From positions 120,441,927-120,505,926 of the forward strand of contig CM068367.1 of NCBI GenBank assembly GCA_034769895.1: DNA of 64,000 nt. Reading direction: 5' to 3'. Made by a program: the position numbers and the translations under genes. The notes under the pieces were generated by a model. The model worked only from the letters and a program-made list of their open reading frames with translations, was not told the origin of the DNA and made no database searches. Positions 1 through 12,172 of this stretch are shown in pieces; position 1 is the first letter of the stretch, and each line of letters starts with the position of its first letter. Origin of the DNA: Magicicada septendecula (lineage: Eukaryota; Arthropoda; Insecta; Hemiptera; Cicadidae).

Positions 1-97
1 ACGACGGAATAAATTCATAGAAGCAGTAATGGCGTTGGTCTGAATAAGAACCTTACAAGAAGACAGTACATCATAATCGTTGGTATTGTTCAATGTA

Positions 98-535
98 CGA
101 GGGTCGATCAGTCACAAACGGAGCTTTTGAAATTGGCACGAGACACTTTAACGCTCGTTAATGTTGGCAACAGTGAGCAATGGGTAGTAGTTCCTATAGT
201 GCGCACCGCGTTTCTAAAGCTGTTTGTTTAATTGTTGCCACGATGAAAGAACACGAGCTACATGTGTTATGTCCGTTGCGCAACGTGTAATCATCAAGTT
301 GTTAGTATGCGAAGCTATGAAACCAGTTGAAAGTTTGCACAGATTGCGTACACAGTTCGGGATTGACATACTTTAGTAGGCTCAAGTATACAAATGGCGT
401 AAGTTTTAATTCAGAATGAAGTTCCTAACATCACTCACGCACATCATTCCCGAAGCAGTATTACACCGCAGAAAATTTTGCAAGTGTACAGACAATCATT
501 AAAAAGGGAGTTCAAATTACGCAAAATCTGCAAGA
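98..535 (+). pseudogene. mariner-like transposase N-terminal (HTH) remnant
   Basis: A degenerate helix-turn-helix region is readable in two frames. From about 284 one frame gives CEAMKPVESLHRLRTQFG. After a stop near 375 the text continues as AQVYKWRK. From about 412 a second frame reads EVPNITHAHHSRSSITPQ. Order and spacing match the N-terminal DNA-binding part of mariner and DUF4817-type transposases (HTH, then a linker rich in T/H/R/P). The sequence just before it, TACGAGGGTCGATCAG at 96-111, looks like a mariner terminal repeat after a TA target site. No DDE catalytic part follows and no right-hand repeat was seen, so this is a truncated, frame-broken relic. The family call is from recognition of the peptide pattern, not from a search. 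Confidence 0.55.
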
Positions 536-1226
536 TGGGTGTCAAAAATTCTTAACGCAAATCACAAGTCTGTAAAAGATGGAACTTCTCAGAGAGGCGT
601 GTCCATAGCAAACCTTATCGTGGGGAAGCGTGGACTCCCACAATTTATTAGTGTTAGAGTCGCTCAGTTGTTAGTGTTTGTCTTCTGGGTCATCTGGCAG
701 CTCTTCTCCAAAAATACATTACGGTTGCTCCTTTTTCTACTCTATGTTATGTTGTAATGGATGTATTTGGAAACTGTGAGGTACCATCCCATCCAACAGG
801 GTTCCTACAGCTTCCGCCGTATCCTTAAATTCCGACTTTTTGCGGTTTCCCAATAATTGTCATTTAGGCGTCTGCTCGTCATCTGAATGCCTTGTAAGCA
901 TGTAAGCCTGGTCTATCCTCTACCGTCTATTCTACATTCTACTCGGTGGCACGTAATTGAATTTTCCAGGGCACCGTTCATTTTCCATTTTCTTCATACC
1001 ATCCCTATTCCGTATTTTTCCCGTTTTCCATATTCATACCATCCCAGTTGCCTCCTTTCTATTCGTTCAATAACTGTCTCTTACATGCACGTTCGTTATC
1101 TCATAATTTCATTTCTTACAACTGGAGTTTAGATGTTCTGCAGGCCCAACGCGGGTAGTCCACTTTTACGGCTCCTTTTTCCTACTTTGATTCTTATCTT
1201 ATCTATTTATTCCTTTGATCCTTTAC

Positions 1227-1260
<34 letters not shown>

Positions 1261-3189
1261 AATATATATTGTAACAAAATATACAATTCGTGTGTGTTAA
1301 CAAAAATAAAAAATTTTGGTGTTTTTGTTTTTTTTGAAAAATATTGTTTTAATTGTTTTTGTTGTTCAGTATTTTGTAAATAATTTTGGTAATTGTTTTG
1401 TGTAAAAATTTTAATTTTTTATTACTGTTTCTGTCAACTGTATCACTTTGCGTTTTTAGAATTAATTTCTGCGTTAATTGTATTATCTCCAGCACTAATC
1501 GATTGACGGCTCTTCTTCTTATTTATGTATACTCCTTCCACTTTGGTAATGGCCGCCTTTCGGATAGTCCGTGATCTCAATTTTATTCTATTTTATTTCT
1601 ATTTATAAATTTTATAAATAAACAGAAACCAATTTGCAGAAATTCCAGATTTATTAACAATTTTTATTATATATCGAGTGTTAATCGATTATTCCACAGC
1701 TAGCATCGACTCGTCTCAGGGCGATCGATTATTTTTACATCTGTATTTAATATTAATTATCAGGTTCTTTGAACGGTTATATTATATAGTCAGAGAAGGG
1801 GTAAGGTCAGGAAAGTATAACACTTACAAGTAAATAGCTTAAGAATTAAAAATTACAAAGTTATGATTTAATATATAATGTTTAGCAAAGTAAAATTTCG
1901 AACCATTGACGTCTGGACGACTATATTGGCAGCGCTCGAATGGAATTGTGGGAGTCAAGATGGCTGCTTTAGTACTGCATCTGTTAAAATGAAGTCGGCT
2001 CGACGAAATTTTCTTCCAATAAATGTTGCCTTTTCAATGTTTCCTCACCTCAGCAGTAGTGATTATTCTTTCTGGTGTTAGTGGAGTGGTCCTGGTTCAG
2101 TGTTTTGTGATTCACTTCGATTAAATGTGTTCGATAATGTTTTAATTCACTTTTGTCAATAAGGTCGAAAATTGCACAGCTCGTCTCGTTATTCAGAATT
2201 ATTGGTTTTATAGGTTTAAATTATTTATTCACTTATTTTCTGTTCCGTGTTAATTAGTTTAATGGTTGTATGGGTTGTCTCACTGAACTTAAAGTTTAAG
2301 TTAAGTTTTTCGAAATTCACGATTTTCACCGTAGACTAGGCTTACTGAACGAACGCCATACTTGTCTTCGCTATAGGTTAATATAAGCAAAATCTCGTTC
2401 AAGTGTGCTTGACAAAGTCTAATAATCAACTGTTCTAACTTCCTTCGTCATCTGAAAACGTCTTAGCCAATTTAATATTAGCAATACATTGTTTTAAATC
2501 TTTTTCGTTTCCGTTACATGTATGAAATTTATATTATATTACTGAATATATTTTTGCTATTATTTAATTTTATTAAATACTAAATACATAATCTCTTTCT
2601 TTAGTTCATTCTGCTTGATTTGATACCAAATACTGTAAGATATTTTTACAAAGTTTTTTATCTAAAATGCTATATTTACTTCATTTTTAAAATGTAGGCT
2701 TTAAAAATTACTTCCTGGTTCTTCTCAAAATTGTTCTTGCCATTTTATATGTTATTTTTATGATTGTACTAAATCTCAGATTGAAATAAAATGTTTATCT
2801 TCCCTTAATTTCTTGTAATTTTATTAATTGGTTATCTTTTTAAATATTATTCTTTAATTTGTGACTCCCCCCTTTGAATTTTCAGTTATTACATTTGCAT
2901 TTTTTCCAATAATTCTTCCTATCTTTTTGCAATATCTTTCTAAAGTATAGCTTCAGTTATAATACTCTGTGACTGATTTGCCTTATATAAATTTCATCAG
3001 TTTAACTATTTTACTGGACTTAATTCATCAATTATAATGTTGTTGAGATTTACCATTTGGCCTAGATTTTATCTGTTGTTACATACAAAGTTTTTGAATA
3101 ATACAGCTTGTTTATACCCCTTCTGACCTTCTATTCTAATACAATATTAATTAAAATTTCCTTACTTAACTATAAGAACATTTAGTATT

Positions 3190-3410
3190 GAATTCATACT
3201 ATTAATACATAACAAATATTTGACATTAAAAAAGTGGTATTTAAACCCAGACATTTTAGTCTTGATTATTACTAGTAACACATAATAAATATTTTATTAT
3301 AAAAGAATGGTATCCACACTCGGACATTTCATCCTTGATTAACACTATTAAACATAATAAATATTTTAGAATAATAAAACATTACACCCTATTTCCAACA
3401 TTTATGTATA
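3190..3410. repeat. degenerate ~73-bp tandem repeat, about three units
   Basis: The words CTTGATTA at 3261 and 3334 and the block ACATAATAAATATTTT recur with a spacing near 73 bp. The third unit is more diverged. This was read by eye; unit boundaries are approximate. Confidence 0.5.
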
Positions 3411-4457
3411 GAGTTCATTTACTTTAACAGAAACATAACACATCTGTTCCTTCATTTTTAACTTATTTTAAAATTACTTTTGTGCAGTCTTATCTGTTTT
3501 TATTTTATATTAGAGATGTATCACTTGTCACTTCACTTATTAACTACCAGCTCTCTATTTATCTTTCTCATTTTAGTGAATGTTGTTAGATAAAGAGTGG
3601 CACTTTCTTAGAAACATTAGTATTTGATTTTCATAATACTATTCTACCAAATAGTATTTATGAAGTTAAATTAAAACTTTAAAGTTGTTCAAAGGTACAC
3701 ATTTACTTAGTTTAAGAATTTCATACACTTTATTGAAGTTTATCTACTATAATAAAATAACTTGCACTGGTCCCCTGTTATTTCTTGATACTATCACTAA
3801 TCAGTTTTATATTATCAAGAATTTTATTTATAGAGGACTCTTAAGATTTGTTTTTATTCATTATAAAATAACTTTCATGGGTGCACTTTTACTTATACCT
3901 CTAAACACTTTTGTTTACATCTACTTTACATTAGTTTCTGTTTTTGGGTGTTATTCTTTCGTTGGTGACTTTTAATCTCTTTTGGGGTTTTTATTTTCTT
4001 CTTACTGGGTTTCCCTTGGGTATTTCTTGTATTCTTCTTATCCTACTACTTTGTTTATTCAAAATCATTCCCTTTTATTAGGTATTTCGGTTTGTTCAGG
4101 GTATTTACTTCCTTATTCATATCCTAGCTTGTTTCTTGAAAAACAGTCTTTATTTTAGGGGTGTCGGTTTGTTCTGGGTTTCGCCTTACTTACTGGTTCT
4201 CATTCTTTGTTTCTTCACTACAATATAGTTTTATTATGTACGTTGGTTTGTTCTGAGTATTTTCCTTACTTACTCCTATCCTACCTGGGTATTTCCTTAC
4301 TTTATTTTAGTTTTCTGGTTTATTTTCCATTACTCATATTTGTTGCATAGTTGTTTTTTTCTTTATTTTTATTTCTTCAAGTTATGATTGTATTTTATTG
4401 TGATACTTATTTGTTTTCATTTGGATTTTCATTATAAAGTGGATAATCTGTCATGCT

Positions 4458-4460
<3 letters not shown>

Positions 4461-4488
<28 letters not shown>
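4461..4488. repeat. (AT)14 microsatellite
   Basis: Uninterrupted AT dinucleotides. Similar TA tracts at 1227-1269, 11535-11549, 19852-19867, 21881-21895, 24519-24543 and 59997-60016 are often followed by TTGTA or TTGTTA. Confidence 0.95.
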
Positions 4489-4493
<5 letters not shown>

Positions 4494-7079
4494 GAAAGTT
4501 CATCTTTGTTGTCTGATATAACTGAAATGTGTTATGCCCCTTGTTCTGGAGCGTCAATTAAACAATTATAATTTATTAGTACTAATTTCCCGTGATGGGA
4601 TGCCAAATATAACAAATAAAGTGTTTTCATGTTAATTAATTGGTTTGTTAACTACTTCACAAGTTATTAAGTATGAAGTTGTGATTTATAATCTTCTTGA
4701 GCTTCCTAGGTGAAGCTTCAAATAGAGTAATAATTTGTTTGTGATTGTTATTAATGAAGTATACATATTTATTAGAAAATTATGATTTAGAAGTCGTTGT
4801 TCAATTCCTTTGTTGTCATATACTAAATTTTAATCTTTAGGTGTTTTTAAATAATTGACAACGTACACAAGGCTTTACAAGGTTAACTTAATTTATTACA
4901 ACTAATAGCATTGATGTCACTTTCATGATTTCCTGAAAAGAAATACAACATATATCTTGCAATTTTACTTACTACATCAATCTATCATTTACTATTTTGT
5001 TAACACTTGCTTAATCTCCTATAATCTCTTCTTCTAGTTACTTATTAGACTTTAACAATCATTATTATACATTTTATTCTATATGAAACGATTCCTAATA
5101 AATGGATTCATAAAATATTGGATATAAATTACTATCATCTGTAAAAGTTGTCTTATGAATTTACCCTGACTAGCTACTAGTTATTAATTTCTTTAAATAT
5201 TATTATTTATGAGTTCTTTCAGATGAACAGACAGTGTTTTACTTAATTAGTAGTGCATGTATATAAATGTTACTTGATGTACGTTAATCCATAGTACGGC
5301 GAAGAGTCGTCTGCGCTGGCATCCTGTTTCTTTCTCTCTCCAGGTTCCTGGAAGACCTTGCGGCTGGCATTATCACCTCGTAGAATGCACTCGTACTAAT
5401 CACTTATCCTCTCGCACTCCGACACAGAAATATAACTTTTGGTTTAGTTCTGGTTATTGGACTTTCGAATTTTAATACATGTTATTCGATAACTCTAAAT
5501 TTTGCTGAATTGTTTCTACTCTAGCGTCATTTAATTATTCTGAGTATGTTAAGGATTTCTTGAAATTATACTAAGCGTTGTATGCTCTTTGTTTTCTATT
5601 CGCACTGTTCTACCGCGGATTCTCTGTTAACATGCCATTTGATTATGTTTAGTGGTGTTAATAGTTATAACTGTCTCTAATTTCATGACCGTAATTAGTT
5701 CAACTACCGGTTCTCTTTTGCTATCACTATTACGACATTATGTCTATCTCTTACACATTTTACCGCACTTCAGATCGGAATAACGTCTTTGGTAATGACA
5801 TTAACTCAAGACGACAAAATAAGTCGATTTTAGTTATACTTCGACATGTCTTTTAATCACTAAGTCCCATTACCGGCTTCCGATTCTCGACTGTTCGTAC
5901 TTATAAACTCACACCGACTCTTCAACCGATACGACTTTACTCCGTTACGGCTTCCGCACTCCCGACAGTTCCGATATATAAGTTATACGACTCTTGATAT
6001 CAGACTCTCGACTTCGGCCATCAGCTATAAGATATAAAACTTCCGATATCCGACTTCAGCGATCATACTTTCCGATCTATGAAACAAGCCTTAAGACTCT
6101 AAGAGATCATACTCTCCGATATATGGCTAATAACTTAAGACCCCCGCTCGCGGTAAACACTCTAGTTTATACCCCGAAATCCCACTACATTCTCTAATTC
6201 CCACTCAACTTCTCAACCTCTTCGCTTCTATTGGTTTTTAGTTGTTTTCTGGTGGAAACTCCGCCTTAACACTCTAGATTTTCTTCTGGCCTCGTTTCTA
6301 TTCGTTCCTCCAGCTCGTTTCCTTGCCAACCTCTTCTTGTAGGAACGTTCTCCTGAATTCTCGACTCTGATAGGCTTCCTTATTCCCTACCCTTAAAAGT
6401 TCCTGGTTGGCTCCACCCATCGTTTGAGGCGGATGACCAATTTAACGCCTGTCTATCACCCTTGTATCTTGGCGTCTTGTCCTTTCAGACAAAGTGCTTT
6501 TAATTACTGTGTGGCCTCTCATCTGCCCTTTTGTTCAACACGTGTACTGCTGCTTACCCGTGACCAATGCTCGCATTGTCTATCAGCTTCTCCTAGTTGT
6601 TCTCACGACTGGTGTGGCCAATTCTGAGTATCCCATACAGCTGCGACATCTGCTCTCCTGGCCTTCCTTAGCTGCGCACCCTTCTGGTAAAGCTGGATGT
6701 CCCGCAGTTCGTTAATTGTGCAAACGTATTGTCGTCACTCAAGCCGGGACTTTCCTGTCTATTATGGTAATGTAACGCCGTGTTTGGTGTTCAGCTCAAC
6801 GCACGTGGCTTATTGTCTCTCGTATAGCGTCGCTATGTCGCCTTGTCAGCCTTTCTTTGTCTCTTCTTAGCGATACATTTCTCCTTTGTTTCTCTTAGGT
6901 CCAGCGCGTCACCCGCAATTCGCTCAACCGAACTGCTGCTACGACAGAGGCATTGTTCTTCTACATCCTGCCTTCCGTTTGTCTTGGGCAACACATGGTA
7001 CCGAGCCATCGTAGTATATCTTTGTCAAGCTGTCAGCAAACCCTAGTTACAACGTTCACTTACAAAAAAAATTTAATTA

Positions 7080-7550
7080 GAAATTTTGTCGTTATACTGA
7101 CCAAAGCAATGAATTACGTCGTCGTTTAGCATTCCTGCCCTACCTTCATTTATTTCTGATATCTTTTTCAGTTGCTCCATTTTGTGTTAATACACTTCCT
7201 AGACATTTGTACCGTGTACATGCTTTAATGGCAGTGTTGTTTTCAAATCGGACATCCCCAGCACCTTCACCGGCCATTGATAAAAGCTCCGTTTCATTTA
7301 TATTGATCTTCAGTCCCCATCTGAAATACTCAAATAATTTTTCCATCTCGTAGGAAATGTTATCTTGATAATTTGCGATAACTACTTGGTTATTTGCTAA
7401 AAGACGTGTGTGGAGGTAGTCTTTCAATTTCTGTTCCCAATTTTGAACACTTTCTTCTCCGCTTTCTTACTTAACGCTTTGCCTGTATACATTTTTAACA
7501 AGGTGGGGGATAAACAACACCCTCCACCTTTAGAGGGACACTTTAGACTC
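7080..7550 (-). pseudogene. LINE reverse transcriptase fragment
   Basis: The minus strand reads, over two frames, from ALSKKAEKKVFKIGNRN near 7500 through DYLHTRLLANNQVVIANYQD (about 7420-7365). It then gives GLKININETELLSMAG and YKCLGSVLTQNGATEKDIRNK, ending near 7080. This is the order seen after the finger/palm part of non-LTR retrotransposon RT. The catalytic YADD-type motif has become LANNQ, which would abolish activity. It is followed by the usual 'K..Y..LG' block. There are frameshifts at about 7430 and stops below 7146. It is a fragment of the same broad LINE group as the older element at 25284-29410 (inference from shared motif order). Confidence 0.75.
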
Positions 7551-7639
7551 CTCGACTCCTATAGTGGTAGCGAATGCTTCCGACATCCTATTTTTTTATT
7601 TTAACGCAACAATTTGAATATTTCTATACGTTACACATA

Positions 7640-8347
7640 CAGTAGAATCTCCCATACCAGGAATAATGTGGGCGGAACGCATCCCGGATATTGGAAAATT
7701 CCGGATACGAGAGGAAATATTATAACACTATTTTCAATAAATTACTCTGTAATGTATAATATTGTACTCTTGGATGTTGCGATTAAGATATAAAAAAAAT
7801 AAAGTATTCACAAATAACTACAGTATTTTTTAATTTTGTACAAGGTTTTTTCAAAATCATTATTAGTATTTTTTTTTTTTTAGGTATCCGACATTTAGCT
7901 GCTATATCACGCCACGTACAACAATTAACCGTAAACTTAACCACGACACTTTTAAACTACTGTAAATGTAACTTCATTATTCAACGAGGACTTCAATAAC
8001 AGACATGAACGACCATACCTTCACAGAACAATACAGCCTACGCCGGACTGTCAGGCTGTTGTACCTCTACCGTGTTTACACCATGGTTACACAAATTCCC
8101 AAAAGTCGTAATATGACCTAGTGGAAATTATTTAGTCGGAAAAACAAAAATAACAGTGACTAGTTTACCGAAAGTCATGTTCATAAGTCCTGTTTGAAGG
8201 TTGTTTTGAAAACAATCGGTTTTCTGGCAAACGCATTACGGTTAGCGAAGCTTAAAACGATCAAGTACTAAATTTTTCGAATTTGTATTTTTTCTGATTG
8301 TTATTCTTTCTGGTTATGAGAGGTTCCGGATATGGGAGGTTCTACTG
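7640..8347. mobile_element. pogo-like terminal-inverted-repeat element (non-autonomous)
   Basis: The left end starts CAGTAGAATCTCCCATACC. The right end is the inverted complement with two or three differences (CAGTAGAACCTCCCATATCC read from the right). Both ends abut TA (7638-7639 and 8348-8349), the target duplication expected for Tc1/mariner/pogo elements. CAGT(A/C)GAACCTC...ATCCGGA is the terminal form typical of pogo/Tigger elements. The 708-bp interior has no transposase frame. It also carries inner CCGGATA words near both ends. This is a deletion derivative or MITE. Confidence 0.75.
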
Positions 8348-8439
8348 TACCTTAGACTATATTTTACCACGTCTTGGTGCTTCTAACTGTGGGGTGTGCC
8401 CCACTATAATTTTTGTTATTATCTATACATTTTTCCCCA

Positions 8440-8765
8440 CATTCCTGTATGCTAGTGAGACATGGACTCTTGGTAAAAGGGACGTACAGACGATTCAGGC
8501 AACTGAAACGAAATTTATAAGAGAGACGCAAGGTTGTTTTCTCCTGGATCGTAAAAGCAACGAGGATATTAGACGCGAATTAAACATTGTATCGTTGCAG
8601 CAGAAGATCGAAGACCACAGAAGGAGATGGTGTGAACACTTGAACCGCATGCTTGATATCCGTTTATTCATGGCTGCCTTGGGTTATCACCCTACTGGGA
8701 AAAGATATGTAGACCGAGGAGGAGATGGGTTCCGGAACAGGTCTTGGGTTTTATCCTTGGAGTGG
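8440..8765 (+). pseudogene. LINE C-terminal domain fragment
   Basis: One open frame carries YASETWTLGKRDVQTIQATE, then FIRETQGCFLLDRKSNEDIR, and finally RRWCEHLNRMLDIRLF with YHPTGKR. This is the post-RT 'Y(G/A)SETWTL ... W.EHL.RM ... P.G(K/R)R' tail found in many insect LINEs. The frame opens upstream only because it reads into the pogo-like element that ends at 8347. The N-terminal residues of that open frame are therefore not part of the protein. There is no RT core and it lies in opposite orientation to the fragment at 7080-7550. Confidence 0.8.
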
Positions 8766-8831
8766 TGATGATGACGTTGATCTATGTATTTTTAAATAAT
8801 TTCCTTTGTTATGTTATTACGGCATAAAGTA

Positions 8832-9273
8832 CAGGTGTTTCAAAAAGAATGAGCCAATTTTAAATAGTTATATTTATTGATGAAAACACGTTACAATAAT
8901 GGAACAAAGTACAAAATACTCACAAAATCATAAAGTTTCGGCAACGTTATTACAAATGCTCTATGTGTCTTCCACCATCCGCACGGACAACATCAAGACG
9001 ATAGCTAAATTCACCCCACACTTCTCGAAAGGTAACATCTTCGACTGAAGCTACTGCTGGTGATATCCTGTTTTTGATCTCGTTTAGGTCACGAACTACT
9101 GGTGGAACAAAAACACGGTCTATCACATATCCCCACAAGAAGTCGTATGGGGTAATGATTCCCTAAAACTGTAGGCCACGCCCATTCGAGTAACACACCA
9201 TTCATTCACGGGATGTCCGTGATTCCATAAATATAACTATTTAAAATGGGGTAATTCTTTTTGAAAAACTTTG
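8832..9273 (-). mobile_element. internally deleted mariner-like element
   Basis: The ends are near-inverted. The left reads CAGGTGTTTCAAAAAGAATG; the right end, read inward, reads CAAAGTTTTTCAAAAAGAAT. An inner block (ATTTTAAATAGTTATATTTAT) is shared by both arms. TA flanks both ends (8830-8831 and 9274-9275). The 442-bp element keeps only the last part of its transposase (see 8950-9160), so most of the coding region was deleted between the right terminal repeat and the third catalytic residue. Confidence 0.8.
8950..9160 (-). pseudogene. mariner-like transposase C-terminus
   Basis: The minus-strand frame reads ITPYDFLWGYVIDRVFVPP, then RDLNEIKNRISPAVASV and ends RLDVVRADGGRHIEHL followed by a stop. 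This is the C-terminal signature of insect mariner-like transposases, which usually reads 'TPCDFFLWGYVKDRV ... GAHIEHL'. The aspartate in YDFLWG is the third residue of the DDD/DDE triad. Everything upstream (HTH and the first two catalytic residues) is missing because the element is internally deleted. The fragment cannot be active. It may mark the family whose HTH appears at 98-535 or 57079-57260, but that link is inference. Confidence 0.8.
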
Positions 9274-10225
9274 TAATACTATTTAATAACAGGTTAACCG
9301 CCTTCCTTCCCCGGGTGTTTCTTCGTCAACCATTATAGGTTGCTAAACTTTATGCCCAGTTCTTCATGTTTTTCGTGACGTGGTATTTCCATTTTTTTTT
9401 GTGTTTGTTTGACATATCGGTTCGTGTCTGGCTATCTTTCCGCGTTAGCGTGTGATATTATGTGTACACGGGTAAAGACTCGGTCAATATCACGTTAACG
9501 TCGTTCACACACACAGCAAAACGCTTTCCTGTCCGTTTAGTCAATTATGCGCGTCGGTGCTGTTTCACTGCCGCAGTGATATGAATAAATACATATGTAT
9601 TTGACGGCGCTGTTAATGAAACAGAGGCCGCGGGTCTGGTTGTTTTGCGTTTTAAAGTAATTTCATTTTCACAGACTGTATTCTGCGAACACACAAACAT
9701 AATACAGTAAAGTTAATGAATTTGTTTAACCTTGAACTGACCTTTACACTTTGCTTCATTACACTTTACGCTTCGCCTCTGCACTTGGTAAAGGAGCTAC
9801 ATTCATAGTGAATTAATTCTTAAAACGACTATTGAAAAATACAAAGAATTTATATTCATAAAATTGTAAACCCTTCCGCTGTCATGTCCAATGAACATAT
9901 CTCCTTCTCATCTTGTTAAAAGAACGTGATTGGCATGTCACATGTTACTGAAATGGCAACCATCCCATACCACGTTTTTCTGATTGTTGGATACGAAAAT
10001 TCCGTATCCTCTATTATATGAAATAAAACATTATTCTTATTTTACTGTAAACGACTTTTTCTTTAAGGTACGACGTTTATTTATGATTTACAAACAAAGC
10101 GAAGTACTGTTGTCTGTTTACGTACTAATGAGATAATGTATATTGCAAGTTGGTCTATATACATTTACCGAGATAGACCAAGTAGTGATAGAATACCGAC
10201 AATAGTTATGAACAGCAGTCATAAC

Positions 10226-11152
10226 TACAGCTAGGAATTTTAAGTGCAAAATTTTGATAAAAAGGTGCATTAATTTAGCTGAAAAAGGTGCAAATTTTAA
10301 ATGTAAATATTCATACAAACAGTACCAAAACCAATTACATCACACATAAGGACTCAAAATTCACTATGTATTAAAAAGTCTGCCTAAAACAAGTCCCAGA
10401 ACACAATGTTATTAAAGTCACAAGTCCAGAAAAAGTACCCCATCTAGTGAGAATTGGGGAAGTTGGAAGAGGAAGTCCTGTAATTTCAACATACTTTTGT
10501 ATCCTAGCAGGAGCCTTTTTCAGCAATTTCTTAATGCAAGACAGAAATTCATTTCCATATGAATATTCATCTTCTAGTGCCTCACAAACACGATGCAACG
10601 CAGGTCACATGTTTTCGATTAGAGTACATAGGTTTCAGGTTAGCAATAGCCAACAACATGTAAGGAGCTTGGCCATTAAGTACTAGCCACACTCGATCAT
10701 ATTCTATTCCTTCAGGCCATAACACAATACATGCGTTGTTGAAACTTCGCATCACACTGGCTTTGTCTGTTCAGAAAGTATGTTTTCAACAGCATGGGTT
10801 TTACTTGCTGTCCATTTAGGGGTGCTACTAAAATGTTTAGAACATATCTCATCTGCCTATCAGTGGTTTCATCTAGTATAAAATATAGTAGATGCGGTGA
10901 TGCCGCACACGTTCGGTGTTCCTTGTTTAATTATTATAGGAATAAAATGCGGGTAAGGAGCCAAAAAAGGAAAAAAAGTGCAAAAAGGCGATGACACTGT
11001 GAAAAGGTGCAAAAAGGTGCTTGCATTGAAAAAAAGGTGCAACCAAAACACAGTTAGGAGTGTTTATTTAATGTTTTCTTTGCAAGTCAAGCTAATTTGG
11101 GCATTTTAATAGCAAAAAAAGTAAGGTGCAGCACCTAAAATTCCTAGCTCTA
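10226..11152 (-). mobile_element. hAT transposon remnant with both TIRs and 8-bp TSD
   Basis: The terminal inverted repeats are 22 bp, at 10226-10247 and 11131-11152, with 20 of 22 positions matching (core AGCTAGGAATTTTA). They are flanked by 8-bp duplications GTCATAAC (10218-10225) and GTCATATC (11153-11160), one mismatch. 8-bp TSDs and TA-starting TIRs are hallmarks of hAT elements. Subterminal AAGGTGCA words occur repeatedly inside both ends, as expected of hAT transposase binding sites. The 927-bp body holds a broken transposase on the minus strand, so much of the original coding region has been lost. Confidence 0.85.
10371..10920 (-). pseudogene. hAT-family transposase remnant (CGBP1/DUF659-like type)
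   Basis: Reading the minus strand from about 10905, the frame gives YFILDETTDRQMRYVLNILV, where DETTD is the first catalytic aspartate region of hAT transposases. Further on, in shifted frames, come LVLNGQAPYMLLAIANLKP and KHVTC. An open 75-codon stretch (10598-10371) then carries HRVCEALEDEYSYGNEF, KKAPARIQKYVEITG and LTRWGTF. This order resembles hAT-derived proteins of the CGG-binding-protein type, where '.HV.C.AHALHR' and 'ILTRWGTW' are conserved. There are at least three frame breaks, and the C-terminal dimerisation domain is absent. It is a dead relic inside the element 10226-11152. Confidence 0.7.
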
Positions 11153-11669
11153 GTCATATCATTAGGAACATAATGTAGTGTTGTTATTTTGTAACCTTAT
11201 CGTGTAACTCGTTTATTGTCGGAACATCAGCGTGTACTGTCCAAGTCATTGGCTCCGGTATTTATTTTATTTATTTTTAAATTTATAAATGGATTTTACG
11301 TTTCTAGATATACGATTATTGTGTTAACATGATACAATAGTGTTTTTGTCTTCACACGTTATTTACACTAACTTCGACCAATAGGGGGGGTTTCAAGTTG
11401 TGAGTAGATGTATACATTTACTCTCAGCTCTCGGTGAATGATGGCATGTAGGCGTAGCTGTACGTTGTTAGGTAGGTCTACTATGTATGTGATAGTACAA
11501 TAAAAGTATTATATGTTATGTCAAAGAGTTATATTATATATATATATATTGTAATATAGGCTACCGTTAATTTGGGAGTGTTTACTCTTGCCTTTTTTTT
11601 ATAATGTGTTTATTATTTGTTTTTTGTCTTGAGATAATTTGTGATTTAATCCTTCTGATATACTTTTAC

Positions 11670-11710
11670 TTTGTTAAGCCCCGCGTTGGAGCGCCATTTG
11701 TAATATAACT
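11670..11710 (-). other. LTR end / primer-binding-site-like junction
   Basis: Read on the minus strand, the sequence is TTACAAATGGCGCTCCAACG followed by CGGGGCTTAACAAAG. Many Gypsy- and BEL-type insect elements have an LTR ending in TTACA or AACA, then a TGGCGCCCAAC-G-GGGGC-like primer site. The resemblance is visible, but no paired LTR or gag/pol was found. A weaker version lies at 4530-4560 (minus). Confidence 0.35.
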
Positions 11711-12116
11711 AAAATTTTCCGATGCTCCTCTCTTCTGGGATTAATATTTATTATTTACTTGGAATTATTGAAATAATTATTTATAAAAAAAAATTTATTT
11801 TTTTTTCCTGAATTTAATTTAAGTTGTTTAATTTAATTTAATTATTTTAAATTAAATTGAGTTTGTTGTTTTATTTTATTTATATTTAAAGAAAATTAAT
11901 TGTTTTCTGCTTTGAAGGTTTTAAAAAAAATCGGTTTGTACAGCAGAATTCATTTAATGATGGTTGCGTTCGATTACGGTATCGAATTGTCTAATTTGAG
12001 GTTACTTCCAAATTTCGTATTTGTGCGGAAGTTCAAATTACCAAAACCGTTTTATTCTTCTGTCATGTATTGAAGATCCCTTTAGTTTACCCTATTCAGT
12101 AAATAAAACGGAAAGA

Positions 12117-12172
12117 GGGAGGGAGGGAGGGAGGGAGGGAGGGAGGGAGGGAGGGAGGGAGGGAGGGAGAGA

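Larger units (their letters stand above)
536..7079. other. AT-rich non-coding stretch, degenerate tandem repeats, no gene seen
   Basis: I see no supportable gene. The span holds a (TA)n tract at 1227-1269 and another at 4461-4488. Degenerate tandem units occur at about 3190-3410 (period near 73 bp) and about 4070-4330 (units sharing GGTTTGTTC). An LTR-end/primer-site-like motif on the minus strand lies near 4530-4560. From 5880 to 6150 there are many short CCGATAT-like words. Between 6200 and 7060 the plus strand is pyrimidine-rich. Open frames here are short and of unremarkable composition. Confidence 0.6.
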
